From SZAS-103 sp036496805 (lineage in GTDB: Bacteria > Pseudomonadota > Gammaproteobacteria > Xanthomonadales > Xanthomonadaceae), in NCBI GenBank assembly GCA_036496805.1, contig DASXKN010000024.1, forward strand, positions 1 to 64,000: 64,000 bases of DNA, given 5' to 3'. Every line of letters starts with the position of its first letter. Within the stretch, counting starts at the first letter, position 1. The notes beneath the pieces were generated by a model that was not told the DNA's origin, did no database searches, and saw only the letters and a program-made list of their open reading frames with translations. This document shows, piece by piece, positions 29,450-37,912 of the stretch. Both the position numbers and the translations under genes were made by a program.

Positions 29450-30667
29450 TCAGTAACGCAGCACCGAGACCAGTGTTCCAAGGGCCAGTTCCTGCGGACC
29501 TTCGGGCAACACGATCAGGCAGTCGCTGTCGGCCGCGCCGCGCAGCCGGTGCGAGGCGGTCGCGGGATGCGGCGCGACGCGCAGCATGCCGTCGCCGCCG
29601 TAGTCGAGCTTGCCGCGCTGGAACTCGCGGCGATCGTGCATTTTTGCCACCGGCATCGACAGTCGTGCGCTGATCGGCGGCAACGATGAAGCATCGCCCT
29701 GCAAGCCACGCAGGAGCTGCCTGCCGAGCGTGAGGAAGGTCGCGAACACCGACACCGGATTGCCCGGCAGCCCCAGCATCTGCGCCTGCCCCACCTGGCC
29801 GAACAACAGCGGCATGCCCGGCCGCATCATCACCTTCCAGAAATGGATGAGGCCCAGTTCGGCGACGATGCCGGTCAGGTGATCCTTCTCGCCCGCCGAC
29901 ACGCCGCCACAGGTGATCACCACGTCGAAGGCCTCGCCGGCGTCGCGCAGCAGCGGACGCATGCGCGCCGGATCGTCGGGCAGGATCGGCCACGCGACCG
30001 GTTCGAGGCCTTCGGCGACGAGCAGGTTCATCAGCAGGCTGCGGTTGCTGTCGTGGATCTCGCCCGGTTCGAGGGATTGCCCCGGCGGACGCAACTCGTC
30101 TCCGGTGGTGAACACGGCGACCGTGGGGCGACGCGCAACCGGAAGTTCGGCGATGCCCACCGCCGCTGCCAGCGAAGCCTGTGCCGGCGTGAGCCGCGCG
30201 CCCATGCGCAGCAACGCGTCGCCCGGCGTCACGTCCTCACCGGCCTTGCGCACGTGCATTCCGGCGGCGACCGTGGCGGCGAGGATCACGCGCCCGTCCT
30301 CGTAGCGAACGTTCTCTTTCATCACCACGGCATCGGCACCGGCGGGCATCGGCGCGCCGGTGGTGATCCGGGTGCACTCGCCCGCGTCCACGCGCAAGCC
30401 GAGAGCGCGCCCGGCAAACTGTTCACCGACCACACCCAGCGACGCGCCTGCCTTTGCATCGGTCGAACGCAACGCGAAACCATCCATCGCGCTGTTGTCG
30501 AACGACGGCACCTGGATCGGTGCCAACACGTCCTCCGCAAGTACGCGCCCGGCCGCGCGCGCGACCGCCACGCGTTCGACCGGCAGCCGCCCTGCCATCG
30601 CCACTTCGCGAACGATGGCCTCGGCCTGCGCGAACGTAATGCGGGTCGGGAAACCGGGCGGATTCAT
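29450..30667 (-). CDS. moeA: Molybdopterin molybdenumtransferase
   Basis: Inserts molybdate into adenylated molybdopterin. The 405-residue product has SFDNSAMDGFA, GAPMPAGADAVV, TTGDEL, CGGVSAGEKDH and LPGNPVS, all MoeA signatures, and a C-terminal beta domain. Start: ATG 30667, or the in-frame GTG at 30679, which overlaps the mobA stop (GTGA) and could be translationally coupled. Confidence 0.94.
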   Translation of the reverse strand: MNPPGFPTRITFAQAEAIVREVAMAGRLPVERVAVARAAGRVLAEDVLAPIQVPSFDNSAMDGFALRSTDAKAGASLGVVGEQFAGRALGLRVDAGECTRITTGAPMPAGADAVVMKENVRYEDGRVILAATVAAGMHVRKAGEDVTPGDALLRMGARLTPAQASLAAAVGIAELPVARRPTVAVFTTGDELRPPGQSLEPGEIHDSNRSLLMNLLVAEGLEPVAWPILPDDPARMRPLLRDAGEAFDVVITCGGVSAGEKDHLTGIVAELGLIHFWKVMMRPGMPLLFGQVGQAQMLGLPGNPVSVFATFLTLGRQLLRGLQGDASSLPPISARLSMPVAKMHDRREFQRGKLDYGGDGMLRVAPHPATASHRLRGAADSDCLIVLPEGPQELALGTLVSVLRY

Positions 30668-30675
30668 CGCATCGC

Positions 30676-31278
30676 TCACGTCAGGAAGTCTTCGGGCGTG
30701 TTGAGGTTGCCGAAGTCTGCACCGTCGAAGCGGACCGCGGGAAGCGCCAACTCGGCGACGACGCGATGCACGGCGGCGTCGCCGCTGGCGAGCGCGGCGG
30801 CAACAGCGATGCGCGCGCGCGCGACCGGCCATATCGCGACCAAAGGTTGCAGGCCGCGCGCATCGTGCGCGACCGCACCGCCCTCGCCCATCGACAGCAG
30901 GCGTTCCACGAGATCGTCGGGCAGCTTGCGCAGGTCCGTCGGCAACGTCAGCAGCACAGGCGCTTCGCAGGCTTGCAACAACGCATCGATGCCAGCGAGT
31001 GGTCCCGGGAAGTCCGGCACGCGATCCGCAACCACCCGCAGTTCCAGCATCTCGTAGCGTTGCGCGTCGCGATTGGCGCTGACCAGCCTTGCCGCGAAAC
31101 CGCCACCAGCGGCGCGCAGAGTACGTTCGATCAACGCATATCCGTCGTGGACCATCCACGCCTTGTCGCGTCCCGCCAATCGCGAAGCGCGGCCGCCGGC
31201 CAGGATGCCGAGCGCGATCGAACGTCGTGGCAGGATACCGCCAGGGTCGTTGGCCGGAATGCGAGGGTTGGTTGCCAT
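30676..31278 (-). CDS. mobA: Molybdenum cofactor guanylyltransferase
   Basis: Transfers GMP from GTP to molybdenum cofactor to form the bis-MGD precursor. The 200-residue protein begins with the nucleotidyltransferase signature LAGGRASRLAGRDKA and has PLAGIDALL, TLPTDLRKLP and a C-terminal GNLNTPEDF. ATG 31278 is chosen; an in-frame TTG five codons upstream is possible. It is upstream of moeA and overlaps its possible GTG start. Confidence 0.88.
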   Translation of the reverse strand: MATNPRIPANDPGGILPRRSIALGILAGGRASRLAGRDKAWMVHDGYALIERTLRAAGGGFAARLVSANRDAQRYEMLELRVVADRVPDFPGPLAGIDALLQACEAPVLLTLPTDLRKLPDDLVERLLSMGEGGAVAHDARGLQPLVAIWPVARARIAVAAALASGDAAVHRVVAELALPAVRFDGADFGNLNTPEDFLT

Positions 31279-31311
31279 CGTGAAGTCGCGCAATCGCCTT
31301 TCGGTGTTTCG

Positions 31312-32550
31312 CTAGAGGTAACGCGTGGCACGGCCATCCGCAAGAACGATCCAGACGCTGTCGTCCATTTCGGTTTCGACCTCCACCGCATTCGTCAGCA
31401 GGTCCGGATTGGCGACGACGTCGGGCCACTGGTGATGCGCGGCCAGGGACGTGGCAACGCTCTCGCGCCGGATTTCCTGGAAATCGCCGCCGAGCGAGGA
31501 AATCCTTACCACGCGCTTGTCCTGCGGCAATCGCTTCAGCTCCAGCATCATCGCGGTGGACAGGCGGACCGAGGCGATCTCGCTGTCGACGCGACGGAAC
31601 TCGCGATCGGGATCGACGAGCGCACCGTTCTTCAGCGGCAAGCTCAATCGCACCGCGAAATCGAAGGCTTCCCCGGGTTGGTGCAAGGTCGCGAACAGGA
31701 TGTTGTCCGTCGTCCGGAAGCGCACCTCGTCGACGCGGAAACGCGCTTGTAGCTGATGCAGCGCACCAGCAGCGCCCGCGTCGGCCGCGATGCGGTCGAG
31801 GTCACTCCTCATCCCGCCGGTCAGGATTTCCTCGAGTTCGAGATCGCTCATGGCATCCGCGAAGCGATCGCGATTGGTCGATCCGGATGGCAGCAGCGCC
31901 GCCAGGGCATGGGAAATGTCCGCGGAAAACGTCGTGCCGCCCGGCGCGCGATTCCAGGGCAGCATCAGCGTGTGCTGGGACGCGCTGTGCGCCGTCACGA
32001 CGGCGCCGTCTGCGAGCGTGATCCTGATCGCGACGTCGGGATAGTCGTCGGTATGGAGGGACCCTCCATAGCCTTTCGTCAGTGCGTCACGCAGGCGCTG
32101 CGGATCGCCCGCAACGGCATCGATCATTTCCCGCTGCTGCGGCAGGCGATACTCGCGCCGGACCCAGTTGTCCCCGCGATCGAGCACCTTGCGCGCCTGG
32201 CCCTGCAAGGAGGTGGCCCATGCGAGCGAAACGCCATCCTGGCGTGGCTGCTCCATCGCATCGACGAGTGCCGCGACCCTTGCGACGTCGATGCTCGTGG
32301 GCGGCAACGGTTGCGGCTGCCGCGCATGCCCGGTCGTGCCGGTCATCAGGTAGGCATTGCCGCGGCGCTCCAGCAGGATCCGCGTCTGCTCGGGACCGTC
32401 GGGACTCAAGCCGTTCCAGCCGGACTTGATCTCCACGCGCTCGGCGGGCGCTGCCGCACAGACCCGGTCGGCGCCCGTCAAGGCCATCGCCAGGACGAAC
32501 GTCCACGTGGACCACGAGCGACCCGACCCGATACGAACGTGTTGCGGCAT
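31312..32550 (-). CDS. Unknown secreted protein
   Basis: A 412-residue protein that I do not recognise. ATG 32550 with AGAGGA nine bases upstream fits a signal peptide (WTFVLAMALTGADRVCAAA). The mature part alternates beta-rich segments and short helices with no metal motif, lipobox or membrane helix. It may be distantly like surface proteins that carry DUF4340-type repeats, but I cannot support that. It lies just upstream of mobA on the same strand. Bases 32551-32797 before it hold no gene. Confidence 0.6.
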   Translation of the reverse strand: MPQHVRIGSGRSWSTWTFVLAMALTGADRVCAAAPAERVEIKSGWNGLSPDGPEQTRILLERRGNAYLMTGTTGHARQPQPLPPTSIDVARVAALVDAMEQPRQDGVSLAWATSLQGQARKVLDRGDNWVRREYRLPQQREMIDAVAGDPQRLRDALTKGYGGSLHTDDYPDVAIRITLADGAVVTAHSASQHTLMLPWNRAPGGTTFSADISHALAALLPSGSTNRDRFADAMSDLELEEILTGGMRSDLDRIAADAGAAGALHQLQARFRVDEVRFRTTDNILFATLHQPGEAFDFAVRLSLPLKNGALVDPDREFRRVDSEIASVRLSTAMMLELKRLPQDKRVVRISSLGGDFQEIRRESVATSLAAHHQWPDVVANPDLLTNAVEVETEMDDSVWIVLADGRATRYL

Positions 32551-32797
32551 CGTGATCGTCCTCTTGCGAAGATCCAGGCGAGCCGTCGAAGTGCACGGCA
32601 ACCATTGGGGAGAACACCACGAGTCTCTTCCCATCGGGCAGTGTTCCGCAAGCGCATGCCTCGCTTCGCAGTGAACGATCCCCGTTGCATGAAGATGAGG
32701 TTATGGCAAGGGCGATGCCATCAGTAACACGAACGATCCCGCCTGCGCGGGGATGACGCAGTGGCAACGGCGACCGCCATGCGGTCGCGCCGATGCG

Positions 32798-34198
32798 TCA
32801 CTTCTCGCGCTTCTTCGCGTTGCGGATCATGCGCTGGCGCGAGCGTTTCTGGCCTTCGGTGAGGACGTTGCGCTTTCCCTCGTAGGGGTTGCTGCCCTCG
32901 CGGAATTCGAAGCGCACCGGGGTGCCGACGAGCTTGAATCGCTTGCGGAAGAAATTCTCGAGGTAGCGCTTGTAGCTCACGGGCAGCGACTTCAGGCGGG
33001 TGCCGTGGATGATGAAGGTCGGCGGGTTTTCGCCGCCCGGGTGCGCATAGCGCATCTTCGCGGCATGGCCGCGCACGGCCGGCGGCGGGAAGCTCTCCGT
33101 CGCGATCTCGATCGCCTGGTTCACTTCCGAGGTGCTGAACTTGCGCATCGCGGAGTCGTGCGCGCGATGGATCGCCTTGAACAACTCGCGCAGGCCGGAG
33201 CCGTGCTTCGCCGAGATTTCGATGCGCTCGGCCCACTCGGCGAACACGAGCTTGCGCGAGAGCATCGCCTCGCACTGCTCGCGCTGGTATTTGGTCAGAC
33301 CATCCCACTTGTTGACCGCGACCACGAAGGCGCGGCCGGAATCGAGCACGTGGCCGAGCACGGTGGCGTCCTGTTCGGTCACGCCCTCGCTGGCGTCGAG
33401 CATCAGCACGGTGACTTGCGCCGCGTCGATCGATTGCAGGGTCTTGATGACGCTGAACTTCTCGATGGCGTCCTCGACCTTGCCGCGGCGGCGGATGCCG
33501 GCGGTGTCGACGAACCGGTACTTGCGGCCATCGCGTTCGAGGTCCACCGCGATCGAGTCGCGGGTGGTGCCGGGCACGTCGGAGGCGATCACGCGCTCCT
33601 CGCCGAGCACGCGGTTCACCAGGGTGGATTTGCCGACGTTGGGACGACCGATGACGGCCAGGCGCAGGCGCTCGGGATCGACGGCGGATTCGGTCGCGGC
33701 TTCCTCCGGCAATCGCTGCGCGATCGCCGCTATCAATTCCGGAATGCCGCGCTGGTGCGCGGACGACACCGCCAGCGGTGCGGCGATGCCGAAGCGCGCG
33801 AAGTCGGCAAGCGCTGCGTCTGCATCGAGACCGTCGGTCTTGTTCACCACCAGCAGCAACGACTTGGAGGTCTTGCGCAGCCAGGCGAGGATCGACTCGT
33901 CGTGCGCCGCCGGCCCGGCGCGGCCATCGACGATGAACAGCACCACGTCGGCTTCGTCCACGCCGGCGCGCGCCTGCTGCGCTGTCAGGCCGGCGAGACC
34001 GGCTTCATCGCCGGACAGACCACCGGTATCCACCAGCGCGAAGGGCTTGCCTTCCAGCAGGCGGCAGATGCCGTAGTTGCGGTCGCGGGTGACGCCGGGC
34101 TCGTCGTGCACGAGCGCGTCGCGGCTGCGCGTGAGCGCGTTGAACAGGGTGGACTTGCCGACGTTCGGTCGGCCGACCAGGGCGACCAGTGGCAACAT
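32798..34198 (-). CDS. der: Ribosome biogenesis GTPase Der (EngA)
   Basis: Essential double-GTPase for 50S subunit assembly. The 466-residue protein has two G domains, each with GRPNVGKST (residues 9-17 and about 187-195), DTGG and DTAG G3 motifs, NKTD and NKWD G4 motifs, then a C-terminal KH-like domain and a basic tail. It is last of the yfgM-bamB-der run. A MITE-like repeat starts six bases before its start codon. Confidence 0.96.
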   Translation of the reverse strand: MLPLVALVGRPNVGKSTLFNALTRSRDALVHDEPGVTRDRNYGICRLLEGKPFALVDTGGLSGDEAGLAGLTAQQARAGVDEADVVLFIVDGRAGPAAHDESILAWLRKTSKSLLLVVNKTDGLDADAALADFARFGIAAPLAVSSAHQRGIPELIAAIAQRLPEEAATESAVDPERLRLAVIGRPNVGKSTLVNRVLGEERVIASDVPGTTRDSIAVDLERDGRKYRFVDTAGIRRRGKVEDAIEKFSVIKTLQSIDAAQVTVLMLDASEGVTEQDATVLGHVLDSGRAFVVAVNKWDGLTKYQREQCEAMLSRKLVFAEWAERIEISAKHGSGLRELFKAIHRAHDSAMRKFSTSEVNQAIEIATESFPPPAVRGHAAKMRYAHPGGENPPTFIIHGTRLKSLPVSYKRYLENFFRKRFKLVGTPVRFEFREGSNPYEGKRNVLTEGQKRSRQRMIRNAKKREK

Positions 34199-34204
34199 GA
34201 GTTA

Positions 34205-34438
34205 GTGGCCTGTAACGGATATTTCGGAAGAGGGATCGCGACGGGATGCCGGTGATGGGCGCCAGTCTGGAGCGAATGGCCATGGCACCGCCACGGGCCG
34301 ACTGCGCGCGCCAGGAGCGCGCGCGAACAGCGAAGCTGGCCCTTCAGGGCGGCGGGCAGGACAGCCCGCCGTTGTGAAGATCAAGCCCAGCGCCGGCAGA
34401 CCGGGCGAGCTGCTGTCGAATTGTCCGTTGCAGGCCAC
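34205..34438. repeat. MITE-like element, copy A (bamB-der gap)
   Basis: A 234-bp sequence bounded by near-perfect terminal inverted repeats: GTGGCCTGTAACGGA on the left and the complement of GTGGCCTGCAACGGA on the right. It aligns over both halves with 61318-61479 at roughly 80% by eye, but carries about 70 extra internal bases containing the hairpin GGCGGGC-AGGACA-GCCCGCC. It has no coding capacity. It fills most of the 289-bp gap between bamB and der. Confidence 0.75.
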
Positions 34439-34487
34439 CAGAGCCCCTTGCGGAAACCGGCCCGCGTGCGAAACGCAGGACGGGCAC

Positions 34488-35672
34488 TTACTTGTTGATG
34501 CGGTAGGCGGCGAGCCTGCCCTTCGTGGTCACGGCGACGAGGATGCCGTCGGCCGATACCTGGGGGGTGGCGCGGATGGCGTCGTGACGACCGCCGATGC
34601 GCTCGCGCGCAACGATGGCGCCGCTGTCGGGCTTCAGCCAGTGCAGGTAGCCGTCGAGGTCGCCGACGACCACGTAACCGTCCTGCACCGCCGGCGTGGT
34701 GAGCCAGCGCCAGCCGAGCGCCTCCTGCTTCCAGACCGCGCTGCCGGAGTTGCTGTCGAGGCCCCAGACCGTTCCGGACGCATCGCTGATGAACAGCGTG
34801 TTGCCAGCCCTGGCGATGCCGCCGTAGCTGACCACCGAATGCGTCCATCCCGGGGTGCCGCTGTCCGGGCTGAACACTCCCACCTTGCCCTTGTAGCTCG
34901 CGGCGAAGACGCCATCGGGGCCGGCCAGTATCTCGCCGTCGATGTCGGCCAGGCGGTCGATGTCGGTGCGTCCTTCCGACTGGGCGACGTTCTGTTCCCA
35001 CACCTTGACGCCATCGGCCGCGCGCAGGGCGACCAGCGTGCCGTTCTCGTAGCCGAGGTAGACCAGTCCGTTGGCGCCGAGCACGGGCGATGAATTGCCG
35101 CGCAGGGTGAGGATCGGCATGTCGTGGTCGAAGGCCCAGCGCGTCTTGCCGTCGGCGAGATCGAAGGCGGACACGTGGCCGTTGCCGCTGCGCACGATCG
35201 CCATGTCGCCGGCGATCACCGGCGAGGAGATGATCTCGGAGTTGAGCTTGGCGCGCCAGCGCTCCACGCCGGTGTCGGCGGAGAACGCCACGACATCGCC
35301 GTTGACCGACCCTGCCACCACAACGCCCGCCCCTGCGGCCGGGCCTCCGGTGAGCCTGAGCTTGGTCTTGGTCCTCCAGATTTCGCGGCCACTGGCCAGG
35401 TCGAGCGCGTACAGGTCGGGACCATAGGCGTCCTCGACGTATACGCGGCCGTTGTCGATCGCCGGCCGGTCGCGCAGGCCGAGCATGCGTTCGCCTCCGA
35501 CCGAGCGGCTCCACAGGTGCTGCACCCTGATGCTGGGCGTGATGGAGGCGAGCGGCGTCGGTTGATGGACCGTGTCGCTCGCGCCGAGCTTGCTCACCCA
35601 TCCCTTGACGGTCGTGCAGCCGGCGACGGTAACGATCAGTGCGGCGGCGAGTACGGTACGCAGCGTGCTCAT
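34488..35672 (-). CDS. bamB: Outer membrane assembly lipoprotein BamB
   Basis: Lipoprotein of the BAM complex that inserts beta-barrel proteins. The 394-residue product has a lipobox VAGC (Cys19) and an eight-bladed PQQ-like propeller, with repeats such as DGVKVWEQNV, SGTVWGLDSNSG and GYLHWLKPDSG. AAGGA precedes ATG 35672; an in-frame ATG at 35696 overlaps the yfgM stop (ATGA) and may also be used. It follows yfgM and precedes der, a conserved order. Confidence 0.93.
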   Translation of the reverse strand: MSTLRTVLAAALIVTVAGCTTVKGWVSKLGASDTVHQPTPLASITPSIRVQHLWSRSVGGERMLGLRDRPAIDNGRVYVEDAYGPDLYALDLASGREIWRTKTKLRLTGGPAAGAGVVVAGSVNGDVVAFSADTGVERWRAKLNSEIISSPVIAGDMAIVRSGNGHVSAFDLADGKTRWAFDHDMPILTLRGNSSPVLGANGLVYLGYENGTLVALRAADGVKVWEQNVAQSEGRTDIDRLADIDGEILAGPDGVFAASYKGKVGVFSPDSGTPGWTHSVVSYGGIARAGNTLFISDASGTVWGLDSNSGSAVWKQEALGWRWLTTPAVQDGYVVVGDLDGYLHWLKPDSGAIVARERIGGRHDAIRATPQVSADGILVAVTTKGRLAAYRINK

Positions 35673-35692
35673 GGTTTCCTTGCGGAAAGGGG

Positions 35693-36358
35693 TCATGCTT
35701 TCTTGGCCTCGGGTTTGGGTACGACGCCGCCGATATCGGTCAGCTTCATCTCGAGCAGCGGCCGGCCAGGCGCGTCGGCCGGCAGGTCCTGGAGCGCCTG
35801 GGTGTAGTCGTCGCGGGCCGCGGCGTCGTGGCCGAGCGCCTTCTCGGCGTCGCCGCGGATCTCGCTGGCCGCTGGCGCGTAGGCGGGATCTTTCACGGAT
35901 GCGATACGCACGAGGGCATCCTTCGGCCGTTCGAGGATCAGCAGCACGCGCGCTGCGCGCAGTTGCACGAGGTTGGCGAGCGCCGGATCGTCGGAAATCG
36001 CGCCGATGCCATCGAGCGTCGCCAGCGCGCCCTTGGCGTCGTCGCGCCCGAGCTGGTGGGCGGCGATGCGCAGGGCCGCAAGCGCGGCGTACGGCGTCTT
36101 CGCGTAGTCGCTGCGCACGGCGTGCGCGGCGGCATCGATCTGCTTGTCGCTGTCGCCGGCGTCGATCGCCCTGGTGAGCGCGGCGTAGGCGTTCGCGGCG
36201 TCCTCGGCGTGCAGTTCCTGCTTGCGCTGCCACCATTGCCAGCCGGCGATCAGCGCCAATCCGACGGCGATGCCGCCGATCATGGATGCGCCATTGGCAC
36301 GCAGCCATTTGCGCATCTGTTCGCCCTGTTCGTACTCTTCCTGGTCGTCGATGGCCAT
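35693..36358 (-). CDS. yfgM: YfgM-like TPR membrane protein
   Basis: A 221-residue inner-membrane protein with its C-terminus predicted in the periplasm. In E. coli YfgM works with PpiD as an ancillary SecYEG subunit. It has a charged N-terminus, one membrane helix (about 25-43, MIGGIAVGLALIAGWQWW) and tetratricopeptide-like helices (AALAALRIAAHQL, NLVQLRAARVLL, EIRGDAEKALG). Conserved position directly upstream of bamB. Confidence 0.88.
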   Translation of the reverse strand: MAIDDQEEYEQGEQMRKWLRANGASMIGGIAVGLALIAGWQWWQRKQELHAEDAANAYAALTRAIDAGDSDKQIDAAAHAVRSDYAKTPYAALAALRIAAHQLGRDDAKGALATLDGIGAISDDPALANLVQLRAARVLLILERPKDALVRIASVKDPAYAPAASEIRGDAEKALGHDAAARDDYTQALQDLPADAPGRPLLEMKLTDIGGVVPKPEAKKA

Positions 36359-36434
36359 GCTTTCGTCACTGCTCGCGCCGCGGCGCGTTCGTCAAGGGAT
36401 GGGGAGCCGCGCCGGGGCGGCGGATGGACGCCGT

Positions 36435-37118
36435 TCAGTCGCGCACGGGCGTCGGCTGGCGGGCGGAGGATAACGCAAAGCGGACCTGATCCGCGCTCCG
36501 GAAGGGCTGCAGGTCGATCGGTTCGCCATCGCGCAGCGTGATCACCGAGGTCGGATTGCGTATCGCCACGCGTGCTGCCGCCGAATCACGGTCGCGGCGC
36601 ACACTGCTCGCTGCTTCGCTGCCGCGATCGATCGCCTGCCCGCCGGTTTCGACCATGTCGACCTGACGGTCGCCGCCGCCTCGCACCGACGGGGCGACAG
36701 TGGCCGCGACATCGTGCCTGCCGTGCATCGCCGCCATCGAGATCATCGGTACCGTCACAGCCAGCATGATCGTCGCGAAAACGCCCTTGCCGGCGATCCA
36801 CTTCGTCCCGCGCCTCGACCCGGGACGCGTCGCGTCTTCAGGCCGTGGCGGCGGCGTGGAAGGTTCGCGCGGAAAATGCACGTCCACCGCTTCCATCGGG
36901 ACACCGAGCAGTCGCGCGTAGCTGCCAACGCGGCCACGCGCGAAAACCGTCGCGCCGAGACGCTCGCGGTCGTCGTTTTCGATCGCCTCGACGACCTGCG
37001 ACGACAATCGCAACCGTGCGGCGACTTCCTCGACGCACCAGCCTTGCGCGAGCCTGCGCGCCCGCAAGGCCTGTCCAAATCCGGCACGCGCCGTGGCGGG
37101 AACTGCTGCCGTCCGCAT
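36435..37118 (-). CDS. RodZ-like helix-turn-helix membrane protein, short
   Basis: A 227-residue protein with an N-terminal RodZ-type HTH (FGQALRARRLAQGWCVEEVA through GSYARLLGV, about 12-75), a Pro-rich linker, one membrane helix (about 108-128) and a short periplasmic tail. RodZ links MreB to the cell-wall machinery. The usual C-terminal DUF4115 beta domain is missing or greatly reduced, so this is a shortened form. Start at ATG 37118; a TTG three codons earlier overlaps the pilW stop region. It follows pilW as in other xanthomonads. Bases 36359-36434 are empty. Confidence 0.75.
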   Translation of the reverse strand: MRTAAVPATARAGFGQALRARRLAQGWCVEEVAARLRLSSQVVEAIENDDRERLGATVFARGRVGSYARLLGVPMEAVDVHFPREPSTPPPRPEDATRPGSRRGTKWIAGKGVFATIMLAVTVPMISMAAMHGRHDVAATVAPSVRGGGDRQVDMVETGGQAIDRGSEAASSVRRDRDSAAARVAIRNPTSVITLRDGEPIDLQPFRSADQVRFALSSARQPTPVRD

Positions 37119-37123
37119 CGAAG

Positions 37124-37912
37124 TCAATTCTGTCCCGGCGTGTACTGCGGGAACTCGCTGCTCAGCCGGCTGCGATAGGTGCGCGCGCTTTCCTGGTCGC
37201 CGAGCTTGTCCTCGATGCGGGCCGCCAGGTCGAGTGCGCCCGGGTTCGAACGGCCGGCGGCGAGGTAGCGCTCGATGAAGCCGCGCGCGCGCATGTAGTC
37301 GGCGCGCTGGAACGACACATCGGCCATCGAACGAAGCGCTTCGGGGTCGCTCGGGTCGGCTGCGAGAGCCTGGCGGTCATAGGCTTCGGCGACATCGGGC
37401 TTGCCGGCCTTCAGGGCGCAGACCGCAGCATTGTTCAACACCATCCCCGGGGTCTTGTAGAAAGGATCGTTAAGCGCCTTGCGGAACTGCGCGTCCGCTT
37501 CCGCCGGATGTCCCGAACGGCAGAGCCATGCGCCGTAGTTGTTGAGCATGTCGCCCTTGTCGGGCGCGAGCTTGACCGCCTTCGCATAGTTGGCTTCAGC
37601 CAGCGCAGGACGGTTGATCCTCTCGTAGAGCACACCAAGCACCGTGTACGCATCCGGCGAGGACGGCTCGGCCTTGACCGCCTTCTGCAGGCTGTCCAGG
37701 GCAAGCTCGTACTTGCCCATCTTGATGTACTCCTCGCCCAGCGCGACTTCGTTCTGGGAGATCGCGTGGGGCGTGTTGGCGTCGCTCTTGATCTTGGGAA
37801 GCGGCTGGTTGTTGGCGTAGATGATGTTGCTCTTGTGGAAAACGCCGCATCCCGCGAACGCGCACAGGACCAGCAAAGCGCCGCACAGGGCGCCGGCATC
37901 ACGCAGCCGCAT
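37124..37912 (-). CDS. pilW: Type IV pilus biogenesis lipoprotein PilW/PilF
   Basis: Pilotin-like lipoprotein needed for assembly of the PilQ secretin. The 262-residue product has a lipobox FAGC (Cys22) and about six TPR helix pairs (EEYIKMGKYELALDSLQKA, AYTVLGVLYERINRPALAEA and so on). ATG 37912 lies inside the last codons of rlmN (14-nt overlap), indicating coupling. The pilW-rodZ order downstream of rlmN is conserved in gammaproteobacteria. Confidence 0.9.
   Translation of the reverse strand: MRLRDAGALCGALLVLCAFAGCGVFHKSNIIYANNQPLPKIKSDANTPHAISQNEVALGEEYIKMGKYELALDSLQKAVKAEPSSPDAYTVLGVLYERINRPALAEANYAKAVKLAPDKGDMLNNYGAWLCRSGHPAEADAQFRKALNDPFYKTPGMVLNNAAVCALKAGKPDVAEAYDRQALAADPSDPEALRSMADVSFQRADYMRARGFIERYLAAGRSNPGALDLAARIEDKLGDQESARTYRSRLSSEFPQYTPGQN

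Noticed and set aside
29450..31429. A single 659-residue MobA-MoeA protein
   Set aside because: The upstream part is mobA read in the wrong frame; true MoeA begins near 30667 and mobA has its own intact frame.
34488..36308. A 606-residue BamB with an N-terminal extension
   Set aside because: The extra residues are the off-frame reading of yfgM; the signal peptide and lipobox place the start at 35672.
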